DNA from: Vandiemenella viatica
Taxonomy: Eukaryota; Arthropoda; Insecta; Orthoptera; Morabidae
Assembly: GCA_031002005.1 (NCBI GenBank)
Contig: CM061918.1
Span: forward strand, 63,770,531 to 63,834,530
DNA: 64,000 nt
Direction of reading: 5' to 3'
The position numbers were made by a program, and so were the translations under genes. Positions within the stretch are counted from its first letter, which is position 1; every line of letters starts with the position of its first letter. Below are positions 34,466 to 46,350 of this stretch, one piece after another. Under the pieces are notes generated by a model, which had not been told where the DNA came from, did not search any database, and was given only the letters and a program-made list of their open reading frames with translations.

Positions 34466-35154
34466 TGTAAGGACTTAAGACATGCGATTTGATATCTGAT
34501 GAGCTCCCAGCAGCCATCCCTGTGACGAGGAAAAGATTTCGTTCTCACAGTTCGTGTGAGAAAGCAGTCGCTAGGAATCTTCGACAAGCACTATGTGATA
34601 TAGACGTGTGCGTGCAGTTGTTCGGTCTCAGTCTGCCAGTAGACCAGAAAATTTTATATCAAGCACTGCTGTGCAAGTTTTAGTTTGGGAGTAATGTCTC
34701 TTCTTTTATTCAAGTTGAAAATAATGTTGCGTTAAAGTAATTTGTAATTTTCAGCAATGTGGAGCCTCAGGATTGTTTTAATTTACTAAACTGTGGAACA
34801 ATGGGAGCGTGTGATTCATTTTCATTTAATTTCTACAACTAAAAGTTTGAACTTTGAACTATTGGGGTGTGGTCTGGCTCGAACGGTTATTCGAACTTGT
34901 AAAACATTTCTTTGGAAAAAGTCGTCTGATTGCCTGTACAGTTTTTGGTTTTGTGAAATTGAAGAATTTAGTTTTTTTTTAAATGACATTGAACTATTTT
35001 TTGAACTTTTCCTTTTCATAGTTTTTGGGTTAAAATCTATGTGGCGACCGTATAATTCTATCTAAGCCAAAACTGTTACATCCAAGGCTACACACGGACA
35101 GTGTTAAGACAATGTGTTTATGCACCAACCCCAGTGCACATCTTGTGCCTTACA
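34466..35154 (+). mobile_element. Probable solo LTR, 689 bp
   Basis: It begins TGTAAGGACTTAAG and ends CCAACCCC, then GTGCACATCTTGTG and CCTTACA. The end block and the internal GTGGCGACC near 35042 match the LTR at 58841-60165. Flanks are TTAT on the left and TAAT on the right, one mismatch, so the duplication is imperfect or eroded. An open frame at 34489-34683 has no recognisable domain. Confidence 0.6.
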
Positions 35155-35579
35155 TAATGTTTGAAACAAAAAGTGATATAAAGAATACAGAATAATTGCA
35201 GATAGCCAGAGAGTGAAAATATCAGAAAGGATTTATTTATACAGTAATTGCATGAAATCCAAAAATAGAATCCCATGGTTAAAACATCTATTATATCCCA
35301 AAATAAAACATGATCAAAAGAATAAACAACACCTAATCACTGTACTGAAGAATAGAAGAAGAGAAAAAATTTACACAAAATTTATTTATGTGGAAAAAGT
35401 ATAATGCCTGAAAATGAAATCTTGTAGTAAAAATGTTCAGATAGACAAGACATGAAAATGGAATCTCATAGAAAAAATGTTAAGGCCACAGGCCAAACTG
35501 ATGTAGCTGGCATATATATTGCAAATATAAGTGCCAATTAAGCCATAGATGTGCACATTTTGAGTATCAAATATAGAAG
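35155..35579. other. No gene recognised
   Basis: AT-rich intronic sequence. Confidence 0.4.
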
Positions 35580-35957
35580 TTGGAGAGGGTAAAAAAAGGA
35601 AGGGGACAGGAGGAGGGTGAAGAGGGTCATGGATGTGTACAAGGCATATATTGGTGTTGAGGAATGGAAAGATATTGGTGTAAGAATTAAAACTAATGGG
35701 AAAAGATGACCATGACCAAAAGCTGGCACTTGATTTCAGGCACAAGGGTGTAGGAAAATTCTCTTTTTTAGGCAAGTGTGTCAGGGATTGGAATATGTTA
35801 CCAAGAGAAATGATGAATAATTTACCAAAAACGTTGAAAGAATTTAAAGCTTAAATTTGTAGAGGGCAAATATAGGAGGGTGCAGGAAAGGGGGAAGATG
35901 GGTGTGTAGGGAAATTGCCACCAGAGGGTATACTCCATTGCAATTTAATTAAATTAA
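35580..35957 (+). mobile_element. 5'-truncated LINE 3' end
   Basis: Plus-strand text reads RVKRVMDVYKAYIGVEEWKD, a FRHKGVGKFSF block and CVRDWNMLPREMMNNLPKTL, then a short non-coding end with CCACCAGAGGGTATACTCC and a TTTAATTAAATTAA tail. It is nearly colinear with the copies at 3.0 and 43.4 kb. Confidence 0.75.
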
Positions 35958-38160
35958 CTATACATAAAAAGGTAGGCAGTCATTTTGGTGAAAACAGAAT
36001 TTGATGGGAAACAATATAGCAAGGATCATAATAACACAAAAAAGCAATAGAAAAATGGAACGACAAAAGGATACATGCAGCCAGTTAGTAACAAGCACGA
36101 CAATACAGGAGGAGACCATTGTATTGCAACAGAATAATGAGAAGGAAAATGTTTTAAGACTACCTGTGTTAGTTAAAATTTGACACCTTTATCTGTGGTA
36201 AGTGTTTGGTAAACATTCTATATCTTTCCTAATTTTTATTGGCTCAAAGCATTTTCCTGCTCATTATTGTCTTTAAAAAATTTCAGTATTATTAAATACA
36301 TCTACCAACTATTTTAGCAGAGGATAGGGGGTACAGTAACAAGTAAAGAAGTTAATTGTACGACTAGCCTCCACAGCAGAATATTCTTTTTGTACTCAAA
36401 GCCCCTATACTTGCAACTACATATCTCATCTGTTTCTATAAACACATTGTTGCATGTAGTTGAGCATAGAATACTGCTAATTACCATCTGGGAGTTCAGC
36501 TTAACATCTAGTTGCTTACTATCGATTGGCTTGCCATCTTCAGCCAGCACCTACAAGGTTTTTAATAGGAAGGAATACCGTAAGTGCTGATATCTGAAGA
36601 AAATCTCAGAATAAATTCAAGAGATGGTTATTTTGAACTTGTGAGGAGATGAATACAAGATACAAGAATTGGTACAGCATTAATTTAGCTACAACCTCTA
36701 AGAAGACTTCCGAGTGCAATCAGATGCTAAGCTGATGATTAAACTTACAAAAGAGTGCATGGATCAGTGGTGGTAGAAAATTAATAGACTTCTCAAACGA
36801 TGTCTAATATATTATGGGCAAAAAGATGAGTTTCAGTACTAAACATTTCCCATAAGACTGCCAGTTCTATTCTGTAGTGTGATTGGAGAGGACTGGAAAT
36901 TTACTTGGTCAGTATGTCAAAAGCCTTAATTGGCTGGCTAAGGTATGCCTCTTGTTGTTTCTGTGACAAAATTGTAGTGCCAGTTCCCACAGAAACTGTT
37001 GGAACCTTATCCTTGGTAAAAGCACTCTGGTATCAATAAAGGTGTAGATTTGTTGCTGTTTTCACCAGTTTGCAACTTGGAGAAATGACTTCTTTAAACT
37101 TACTATTATGATCGACTGAAAAAGTTTCGAAATTTACTATCAGATTTTTCACATCACAAATAACCATTTAGACTTTTTCTTAATGTTTACTCCTCTGAAG
37201 GCACAATGCAGACCATTTAACACAAGATCTTTTACTAGCTAGTCCTGTCCCTTGTCAGCATATCAAATTTATACATTTCTGTTGTCAAAAAAGATTCATT
37301 CCACCAAAAATAATTCCCATTCTGTATTGTATTTATTTCAGTATCCCTTTAGTAAAGAAACCCTTTTTCCACAAAAATAGATAATAAATGTTCACAAACC
37401 ACCCTCCAAACAGGTCTTACCTCATCCCTAATTCTAAATATTTCCCTAGGACAGGATATATTACATGGTATTTCTGACACATTGAATATCAACTCATGTT
37501 ACCGATTCTGTCCTTCCCATTTCCGTATCGCCTATCACTCAAACTAATTATCAGAATGAGACTGACATCAACGGCATGCACAAGTCTATAAGACTACCAT
37601 ATAAAAAAAGGGACATCACCCATAAAGTGAGGAAACCAGATAGGTGAACCTGCCATAAAATCATGTAGATAGTACTCTTGGGGGTGGGAAACTAAAACCA
37701 AAATAAATTCTGTATTCCCATTAAAGTGAGTGTTCGGTTCCCCTCTACCACCCCACTTGCTTTAGTTTAAGTATGAAATCATTTCCTGTCAGCCCGGGAT
37801 TACTTTCTTCTTTCTCAATTCCTTATTTGAAAATTACACTTTTTAAAAGTAACTATAAATAAACAACTGGGACCTACATAGTGGAGCTCAATTACAATGT
37901 GCCTTTAATGGAGTTGGAAAACCAAGAAAAATGAATTTTTTAGATATTAAATTCAATCAAAACCAAGAATATGATTGTTAAACTGGATCTCAGCCACCAG
38001 AATATCAGTGGTTGTTTCATAGTTTTATTTGCACCAAAATGTAACAATCAAATCACAGCATTTTCACCACTCTACTTGAAACTGTAAAAAATATTCTGTA
38101 TGTGCATGTTTGTTGTTGTGAATCCACAAGACAAAAGAATTACACTAATTATCATCATTA
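35958..38160. other. Intronic; one isolated exon-like block
   Basis: AT-rich with no transposon landmarks that I recognise. The only exon-like piece is the minus block at 36485-36550, described among the findings. Confidence 0.4.
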
Positions 38161-38164
38161 TTAT

Positions 38165-39562
38165 TGTTAATGCTGCTGGTGCACCAGGGATACAATGGCT
38201 GTATAAAGTCCTCAGAGCCATATGGAACGATAACCAAATACCAGAAGACTGAATGAAAGGGGTGATAATTCCTATATTCAAGAAAGGGAACAGAAGGAAA
38301 AGTGAAAACTACAGAGGTATTACCCTCCTATCCCACAGCCTCAGAATTATGGAAAAGATAGTTGAAGACAGAGTACAGATAATATTAGAGCCCCTTCTAA
38401 GAAAAGGAACTACATGTGTTTAAGGCTGGAAAAAGCACAACAGATCTAATATTTGCCTTGAGAATGCTGGTAGAAAAATATTGGGATAGAGGGAAAAACC
38501 TAATTATTGTGTTTATGGACATAGAAGAGGCATACGATAATATTCCTAGATCAACTATCTGGAAAAGTCTAAGAAAACTTAAAATACCAGAGTACCTCAT
38601 TAGAAAGATCCAGATACTGTACAATAACTGCAAGAGCTGTGTCAATGTTGGGGATGGTTACTCCGAATGGTTTAGTACAACCAAAGGAGTAAAACAAGGA
38701 AGTGCTCTTTCACTTCTTCTGTTCATAGCAGTGATGGATAACATCTTAAAAGAACTAAAGAGAGCAATCAATATGGATCTACAGGTATTGGTGTTTGCGG
38801 ATGATGTGGCAGTATGGGATAAAACCAAAGAAGGAATACAAAACAAACTGAAAATGTGGAATAATAAGTTTGAAGCGTATGGAATGAAACTAACTCCAAA
38901 AAGACTGTAGCACTAAAAATAAGCTGAAAGAATACAAGACCAACAAGTTGAAGTTGTTGACCAATTCAGCTACCTGGGGAGCATAATTGCTAGTAACGGT
39001 ATAAGTGAGTTAGAAATAATGAATAGAGTAACCAAAGGAGCCAACCAGAAGAACAAAAATTGTCTTGTACAAATCATATCTCATTCCTATTCTCATGTAT
39101 GCTATGGAAACATGCACACTAACATCAAGGGATCTTGGCAAGATCCAAGCATGTGAAATGAAGTTTCTTAGAACGGCCCTCCAGAAAACTAGACTTGACC
39201 ACATAAAGAATGATGAGATTAGATCAAACCTAGAGCTAAGAGAATCCATGGAAGAGAGACTTAGATCATCTAGACTTTAGTGGTTTGGGCAAGTCAAAAG
39301 AATGACTAGTACAAGACTACCAAAAACTAATTTGGAAAAAAGCATAGTGGGCAAAAGACCAGTGGGAATACCAAGAAGAAGATGGACAGACCATCTGAAG
39401 GTGGACATAGAGAGAAGAGGCTGGAGATGGGAATATATCATGGACAGGAAAACTTTTCTGTATAGGAGACAGTGGAAAACGATCATCAACAACAACCAGG
39501 GATTTTAAACCACACCCGGGAAACTGGAGATGGTCCCCCAGCGATAATGATGATGATTATTC
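38165..39562 (+). pseudogene. LINE RT fragment, copy B (RTE/Jockey-like)
   Basis: It starts with APGIQWLYKVLRAIWNDNQI and IPIFKKGNRRKSENYRGITL. The long frame 38416-38910 then has FKAGKSTTDLIFALRML, FMDIEEAYDNIPRSTIWKSL (first catalytic Asp), GVKQGSALSLLLFIAVMDNI and VFADDVAVWD (second catalytic block). After a break come QFSYLGSIIASNGIS, YLIPILMYAMETCTLTSRDL, KFLRTAL and GKRPVGIPRRRWTDHLKVDI. Breaks: a stop near 38251, one near 38421, a frame change at 38908, one near 39060, and TAG at 39278. It ends in a GATAATGATGATGATTATT tail. It lies in an intron, antisense to the LRR gene, and lacks an endonuclease domain. Confidence 0.85.
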
Positions 39563-39766
39563 CACTCTTATTCACTTTCTTATTTCATACACATTAATTC
39601 ACTAAAATCAATATTACAACACTATTTTCATGAAAGTACATCACTCAATTATTGGCTATCCAAAGATTCCAAATTATTAACTATTTCAAAAGTTTCCTTT
39701 CTATTCAAACATTTAAAAGTCAACTTTGGTATTAAACACATGGTAAAGTGAAAACATGTTAAATAC

Positions 39767-39994
39767 CTGAGTTTGACAAGTTTTACAGGAATCCTGTCAA
39801 AAGGGAAAGTGCTGGCATTACGACAAAAAGCGAAGCTGAGTGTCTCCAGAGTTGAAATATCAAGCACGCATTCCAGCCCTGGGTCTAGTGTTCTCAAGTC
39901 CCACCACTCAAGCGATAACTTCCGTAGTTTAGGCAGTTGAGTGATATATGACAAAGCTGCTCCATGCATGCCTTCACAGCGGGACAAACCAAAC
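39767..39994 (-). CDS. LRR gene, penultimate visible exon
   Basis: The acceptor TTCGTACAG lies just above 39994, and the donor CTCAG|GTATTT is at 39766. Frame 2 in, frame 2 out. It reads FGLSRCEGMHGAALSYITQL, PKLRKLSLEWWDL, LDISTLETLSFAFC and FPFDRIPVKLVKL. These are three leucine-rich strands with the spacing of cysteine-containing or F-box LRRs. It joins in frame to 27869. Its incoming phase does not fit the exon at 48870, which points to an unseen exon. Confidence 0.75.
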
Positions 39995-41397
39995 CTGTAC
40001 GAATAATGACTACATCAGTATATTTCAATTAAAAAAGTACATAAAAGCATGGTAAATTTGTCTCAATATTATGAGCACAATGTGAGTGGGCAGAGTGTTT
40101 TGAGCCAGCATGCAGTTAGCTCAGCAGCCTTAACCAGGCTGTTCTCACATAGTTCACAGTTAGAGGCAGTCAGTTGTTGACACACAGCAATAGCTATCTA
40201 AATTTGACTTAGTAGTGATATAATTCTAATGGAATTCATCAAACAGTTGTGTTTATTTAATATTTTATGTCTGAAAAATTGGAATTATATTTTCAAACAT
40301 TGGACTTGTAATAAACTGTAACTTCACATGTTTAATATCTGTTTCTTTTAAAATGCAATTCCTAACCATATATAGATTGGACACTCTGATCACAAGAACT
40401 CATTTTAGCTCACTTAAGTACAGAAGTCGAAGAAAAATCAATTACGAAGTCTGAATTACAATCAAGACAGGAAGAAATCATAGAAAGTCTTAAGTCTTAG
40501 AATAAACCATAGGCCATACACAACTAGGTAAAACTAATGGGCTCTCGACAATTGGGAATCTAATCATTGTAGCCTGCTACACTACTTCCTTAAGTGGGGC
40601 AAGGTAGAATTTTTATAGAGTAGCTATTGCACCAAACACTACATTCTTCAATATAGACTGGTTGAGTAACTCATACCACAGCCCTAAAATATATGCAGCA
40701 TTCACCATATTACCAGAATTTCTCTGATGAATTTGGGACAAGAGAATACATTACTGTATGGAGAGCAAGTAGAGTGGGTAAGTGTTTCCATTTTGTTTAC
40801 ATTAGAAAAGAACACATGGTATAATGTGTCAGGTCAGAGGCATGTAAACATTAAACTTGTAGACAAATTGGACAAAATCTGTTTCACAGCATATGATTTG
40901 GAATATGATAATTCACTAGGTTTCATATTCCTTGCTGTTTGTAATAAAATGATTAGGCATTGAAAGAACTATTATTCTCCAGATTCTCTCATTGTGAGTT
41001 TCTATTACATAATAGTCTGAAGTTAGAGATTTTTTAATCAGGCAGCAGAAAACCATATAATTTTGAAGAAATTAGGTCCTATTTACTTGTGTTGTGGTAT
41101 ATGTAACATACTGGGATGACTAAAACAATTTTGGAGCAGGATGTAATATCATGAGGTTATATTAATATGGAAAGGAAAGAGACAGCAAACCCATCGGTCT
41201 CCAAACTTGGAACAGGAAGCCTGCACTGAAAAAAAAAAAGATATAAACACAATACATTGGACTGTTCTCTTACTTTTGCTGATAAAAATTGATGCACATG
41301 ACAAGATCAGCACATGTGACCATAATAACCCCCTCTTTTTTTGCTTAGGTAGTTTCACCTTGTTAAGGTCACTGTAGGTGGAGCAGTAAACTGTTCA
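39995..41397. other. Intronic, no gene recognised
   Basis: A 78-codon plus-strand open frame at 40727-40963 begins close to an AG/exon-like/GTAAGT arrangement (about 40719-40777), but nothing links it to a gene. A strong polypyrimidine AG near 41228 on minus leads to no LRR-like text. Confidence 0.35.
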
Positions 41398-41480
41398 AGT
41401 TTTAATGTAAGAACGGAGACTTTCCCGGCGTATGTTTGAAATGAAGTCTTCACGGGAGAACCGCCAGATAGTGTTTTGAA

Positions 41481-41520
41481 AGCACGATATTTCGATGACT
41501 AGCTCCGTCATCTTCATCAG
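41481..41520 (-). ncRNA. Hammerhead-ribozyme-like core in PLE2
   Basis: Minus strand: CTGATGA, then a six-pair hairpin (GATGAC ... GTCATC), then GAAA and a GTG/CAC stem. One unpaired A sits between the core and helix II. The inverted copy at the right end keeps the hairpin but lacks CTGATGA and GAAA. Confidence 0.45.
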
Positions 41521-41574
41521 GTGTTGATACGTCTGCACAGCCCAGGTGCCACAACTCCTTATATAGGCCAAAGG

Positions 41575-43300
41575 CTCTCTCCGACACCCACGCCCGGCGG
41601 CTGGCAGTGAGTGAGCGGGGCTATAGGCGTTGGTTGTGGGCCGAGGAAGTTAATATTGAGTTTTTTGTGGCCATTGCTGAAAATGTGTGCCACGCTCTCT
41701 GCGTAGAATTGCCAAGGCTGGTTTCCATGCCTCGCTAAGACATAGCCCACTATTTCTGTTGTAGGTATCAGCCAATCGGATTTCAATCGCGTTTTTTATT
41801 ATGGAATCCAAAAGTATGAGGTCCTAGCCAATATTATAAAATTGTTGAAGTCAACCCTGTGGCCATGGTTGTACACATGCTCAGTGATCGCTGACTTGCT
41901 ATACTGTCCCAGGCGAAGATAGCATTTGTGTTCTTCACACTGGTTTTGTACAGTGAGGATAGTTTGACCAATGTAGCACTTTCCACACTCACACGGGATG
42001 CTGTAAATTCCAGGAACTCTGAGGCCAAGATCATCCTTAACTGAGTGCCTTGTGAGAATTCTGCCAATTTTCCCCGAAGTGTTCCCAGCAAAAGGCAGAA
42101 AAGCGGTGGCCTCAAGCATTTTTTCCTGCTGGACTGGATTTTTCTCTTGGTTTCAATCAATTGATCTTCTTATCTGCCTCTCAGTGTAACAGTTCTTAGA
42201 TGTTCCAGTTTCTGTGGTAGGCTTTCTTTCTCAGAAATCGCCCTAGCACTGTGTACAAGTATATTTATAACAGTTTCACGTTGCACAGGATGGTGAAAAC
42301 TTGTGGCTCCCAAATATTGGTCTGTGTGTGTTGCTTTTCTGAATACGCTATGTCTTAGCTTTCCGTCCGGCTTTCTTTCAATTAGAATGTCGAGGAATGG
42401 TGGGCGACCGTTCTTTTCCAATTCCATTGTGAACATTATGCTGGGATGAATTCCATTGAGATGTTCTAAGAACTCATTTAAAGCCTTGATGCCATGGGGC
42501 CACACGACAAATGTGTCATCGATATAGTGGAAAAAACATGTCGGTTTGAGAACCACACTTTCCAGAGATTTTTCTTTGAAATACTCCATGTATAGGTTGG
42601 AGACTACAGGAGTAGATCCCATGACAACGCTGTCCACTTGCTGGTAGTATTCCCCTAAGTAAGTGGAATATGTGGATATCAACACATGTCTTAAAAGTTC
42701 CACAATGGCTTGTTCAAATTGCTGGCATATCAGCTCCAGTGTGTCCTTCAGCGTGACGCGGGTGAATAATGAAATGACATCAAAGCTCTCCTTATGTCTG
42801 AGTCCTTCAGTTTCATGGTCTTGATGATCTTGACAAATTCCATGGAATTCTTGAAATGGTGGTCGCAATGGCCAACCAAAAGACGGGTCAGATATTTTGC
42901 CAGAGGATAAGTCAGAGTTCCAATATTGCTGATGATTGGTCGCAGTGGTACGCTTTCTTTGTGTATCTTCGGCAGACTGTATAGCCGAGATGGTCTGGCA
43001 GCATGAGGTCTGAGTGTCTTGTTGATCTCTGCAGAAAATTCGGCTTTCTTCAATAAAGCTGTAGTCTTTCTCTCAATCCTGCTGGTAGGATCGATGTCTA
43101 GATGGCGATAGGAAGGATCATCTAGGATGTTCCTCATCTTCCCCTCGTACTGTTCTGTCGTAAGCAGTGCCGTAGCATTTCCTTTATCCACAACGAACAC
43201 CTGTAGCTGGCGGGTGCGGGCATCGGAGAGAGCCGTTGGCCTATATAAGGAGGTGCGGCACATGGGCTGTGGGATGAAGATGACGGAGCTAGTCGTCAAA
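41575..43300 (-). pseudogene. Penelope-like RT/GIY-YIG polyprotein (PLE2), decayed
   Basis: From right: VFVVDKGNATALLTTEQYEG, YSLPKIHKESVPLRPIISN (RT start), a frame change near 42800, FDVISLFTRV, MGSTPVVSNLYMEYF, HYIDDTFVVWPHG (catalytic Asp pair near 42510) and PFLDILIERKPDG. A TAG at about 42170-42172 and frame changes separate this from the endonuclease at 42119-41799. The endonuclease reads VPGIYSIPCECGKCYIGQT, EHKCYL and ITEHVYNHGHRVDF. The GIY and YIG halves are intact here, unlike PLE1. Later text (LADTYNRNSGL) is broken by stops. The N-terminal part present in PLE1 is missing, so the copy is 5'-truncated. It is clearly a different Penelope lineage from PLE1. Confidence 0.9.
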
Positions 43301-43366
43301 ATGTCGTGTTTTCAAAACACTATGTGGTGGTACACCCGTGAAGACTTCATTTCAGTTTTAATGTAA

Positions 43367-43740
43367 TTTCAATTGTAATGGAGCACAAATGCTCCAGTGG
43401 CAATGTGCCAAACCTCCCACTTTTCCATGTCATGATTTTTCACCACTCCTGCCCTTAAATATTGCAACTTTAAACTCCTTCAGTATTTTTGGTAAAATGT
43501 CCATTATTTCCTTTGGTAATTTATTCCAGTCCCTGACTCCCTTACTTAAAATAAATAAAAAATTCCTACTCCGTTTCATCTGAATTTAAGGGCCAGCTTG
43601 TGATAATGGTCATCTCTTCCCCTCCTTGTAGAACTTCTAATCCTTCTACTAATATATCCATGCATTATCACAAGACTTGAATAAACCAAACACTTTATTC
43701 ACCTGTCTTCCAATGACTCCCAACCCAATTCTTTCATCAT
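43367..43740 (-). mobile_element. 5'-truncated LINE 3' end
   Basis: Minus-strand text reads SKGVRDWNKLPKEIMDIL, then PKILKEFKVAIFKGRSG and a stop, followed by GGAGCATTTGTGCTCC. The 3' tail at 43367-43380 abuts PLE2, whose target duplication lies in or next to this tail. Confidence 0.75.
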
Positions 43741-44247
43741 AATGTAAGCTAACCTAGAATTTTGCAAACTGTGTAACGACATTTATTTTCAAAATAACGG
43801 GCTCAGTTGAACAACATGATACCTCAGCTTCAGAGTCATTTACACAGTCAATTCAAGTAATAAATCAAGCTAAACAGTCAATTCAGGCAATAACTCAAGT
43901 TCAAGTAATAACATAATATCAGCATATTTAATATTCAATTTAGTAAAAGATAAATACAATGAGTTTCCAGATAGTTTCATTTAAATTAAAGAAGTCATTG
44001 GGTCAAGATAAAAGAAAGTAAATTTTTTGGTGGCAACGATACTTTGGTAAAATGGCCAGAGAGATAGCCTTCAAGTGGACGATATTTCTGAAATTCATAG
44101 TAAATTCAAGAAAACAGGTAGCGGTTTCCAACATACTCAACAGTCATTTTAGAACACATAGAATCATTTAAAGTAGGTTTTACAGATATCAAAAAGTTAT
44201 TTGTGGGGTTGAAATTTAGAATTGCACAATATTTTGGCGCAACTTTC

Positions 44248-44455
44248 CAGGGTCACACTTAGGCTTTGTGGACCCCTACGCTATACATGTGGTGCGGGTC
44301 TCCCTGTCGGCAGTGGTCCCTCTGACCAGGAGATTAAATTCAAAATTCGGCTCTCTACTACTTGTAGGTGGGCCCCCTTTTGTGATGTGGGCCCCACTTT
44401 GTGGTGCGGGCCCCTAGGCCACAGCCTATGTAGTGTATGCTTAAATGTGGCCCTG
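44248..44455. mobile_element. Small hAT-like MITE, TSD CAAYTTTC
   Basis: Terminal repeats CAGGGTCACACTTA and, inverted, CAGGGCCACATTTA. Flanks are CAACTTTC (44240-44247) and CAATTTTC (44456-44463), an 8-bp duplication with one mismatch, as for hAT elements. The interior is GGGCCC-rich. Non-coding. Confidence 0.75.
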
Positions 44456-44463
44456 CAATTTTC

Positions 44464-45615
44464 GTACAACCTGGTAGAAAATAGTAAACAGGGAGATTTT
44501 GGTACCAAATAAAAGAGCAGTCAATTAGAATTAAAATAAAAGTTGATATAGTTTTTGGGAGTAACTGGAGATTGATTCATGATCAGAACAGATGCGTCTG
44601 TAGTGACCACAGGCCACTATAAAAGTTTTCATAACAATTACCCAACGGCTGATTGCGGAGCAGTGGGCATACGAAACTGCTGAGTTGCTAGGCATCGCAC
44701 TCTAAGTAGAACGCCAAGACAGCAGACTCGCCCCACTAGCATGACCGCATCGAAGGAAGATGATGGCATTACGGAGTGACTCGATAGGCCCACAGAATCC
44801 CCTCCACATTAATCGAGATGGTGGGGGTTGGGGTAAAAACTGAGGACCGAGGTCGAAATTGGGCTCTCCACTGCCGCCGCAGCTGCTGTCTTCCGCCGCC
44901 GCTGCCAGAGGGGTCGCAGGGACAGCCTCGGGGTAGCCGGCCAGTAGCAGAGGAGCCACTGCCGTCCACATTGTCACAGCCGCTGAGCATAGACAGGTGG
45001 GAACACTCTTCTGATTGGTTGTGGGATGGTTAGATGCCTGGGGAGTCACGGGAAGCTATAGAATAATACTCCCACGTTCATGCCCGCTCGCTTTCGCATT
45101 CAGCCCTAGTGCCTTTAAATATCACACGACAGCAAGTCACCTTATATGTCTTACTTCAGTCACAAATCACTTTTCCAGTCCTCTGGTAAGCAGCAAGTCT
45201 CCAAACTCAATAATATTACTTGATAAAGTACAACATCATATCCCACTATCTTCAATACATCTGTAGTAATATTTCCCACACCAGCCCTGTATTCATTTTT
45301 ACTTTTCTTTTTTCATCCATAACATCCTCAAGATCTATTTCCAGTTTTTTAGACTGTTCATTACTGCTTATGGGAAGAATATCCTCCTCATATTTTCCAC
45401 CTCCCATACCAAAATAATGTTCATTAATGGCCTCATGAAATCAATTACTTAGTAGCTCTTCTTTTCCAAATCCACAGTATCTTCTTCCCCATTCTTACTC
45501 ACAATTGTCTGTATAGCTTCTCTTTCCCTCAGTTTTGTGGTTTGTTATGATACATTTGTTTAATGGCACAAGTGGTGGGAGGGAAAAAACAATATTATTG
45601 GAAATAATATAAACA
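44464..45615. other. Intronic, with unexplained GC-rich block
   Basis: 44570-45100 is strikingly GC-rich for this window, with CCGCCGCCGCTGCC-type repeats. A TATAAAAG at about 44619 precedes it. A 115-codon open frame exists on minus at 44702-45049, but it is low-complexity and has no motif. It could be an LTR or promoter-type block of an unknown element; I found no ends. Confidence 0.4.
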
Positions 45616-45619
45616 AAAA

Positions 45620-45860
45620 CATAGTAATTTATATATGCTTGGGTAACAGCTTCAAATCACTATCCCCTCTCCCTCTCCTCTGTTTGAATTTACTGCCACC
45701 AAGGACCATATACCTTGCTCAAATTCACTACTTAAGACAGTTTCCTGCAGGAATCTCCCTCTGCAATGTTCTACTTGCTGACATTTTAATATTTTTGTGT
45801 TTGTGTCCATTATGCGTCTTCACACTGCCCAGCCTTCATATGAGGAAAGTATTGGTTCAT
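45620..45860 (+). repeat. Penelope (PLE3-type) 3' UTR fragment
   Basis: GCTTGGGTAACAGCTTCAAA, CCTCTGTTTGAATTTACTGC and TTTTTGTGTTTGTGTCC align in order with 58610-58800, downstream of the PLE3 stop codon. No coding is left. Confidence 0.6.
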
Positions 45861-46089
45861 TTCCCTATTCTAATTTGTAATTCCTTTGCAACTTAGCACC
45901 CATTATTCAAATGGAATAGAAGATGCTGAATAATAAATTGAGATACAAATTATGGTAGACAAGGAACTCAACATTTACCACAGTTACACAGGTGTTGATA
46001 CATGATTTGATATAGATACACCCAGAACAGGTTGGGAGTGAAAGTAAAACTGTTGCAAAGTGTGGTAGCTGAGGTTGTTTGTGTGTGGG

Positions 46090-46350
46090 GTGGATTGACT
46101 AAATTTATAATGATGCTAATGGAATGGAATTCAAAGTTGGAAGGAATTTTCTTTTGTGGGTGAAGGTGTCAGGGATTGGAATAAATTTCAAAGGGAAGTG
46201 CTCAAAAAATCTGAAGAAATTTAAAATTTTGTATATGGCAATTTATTTAAGATAAAAGTAATAATAAGAAGAATGGGGTAAATAGCTGACTAGGGAAATA
46301 GCCACTGAAGCATGCCATCCCTCACAATTAAAATTTAATTCAATTAAATT
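46090..46350 (+). mobile_element. 5'-truncated LINE 3' end
   Basis: The GTGTCAGGGATTGGAATAAA block, an AAATAGCCACTGAAGC block and an AATTTAATTCAATTAAATT tail match the shared LINE 3' end. It is more diverged than the others. Confidence 0.65.

Larger units (their letters stand above)
41411..43353 (-). mobile_element. Penelope-like element PLE2 with 13-bp TSD
   Basis: It is flanked by AGTTTTAATGTAA at 41398-41410 and 43354-43366. The two ends are inverted copies of each other: about 115 bases at 43240-43353 repeat, inverted, the 3' region near 41411-41575 (GAAGTCTTCA, GATGACGGAGCTAGTC, CCTATATAAGG). Terminal inversions and variable-length target duplications are known for Penelope elements. 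It is inserted at the 3' tail of a LINE at 43367-43740. Confidence 0.85.

Noticed and set aside
34489..34683. 64-codon open frame inside the solo LTR
   Set aside because: No recognisable domain and not shared with the related LTRs.
40727..40963. 78-codon plus-strand open frame with nearby splice-like signals
   Set aside because: No domain, no partner exon, and AT-rich intronic context. Chance is likely.
44702..45049. 115-codon minus open frame
   Set aside because: GC-driven, low-complexity, overlapped by open frames in other phases, and no motif.
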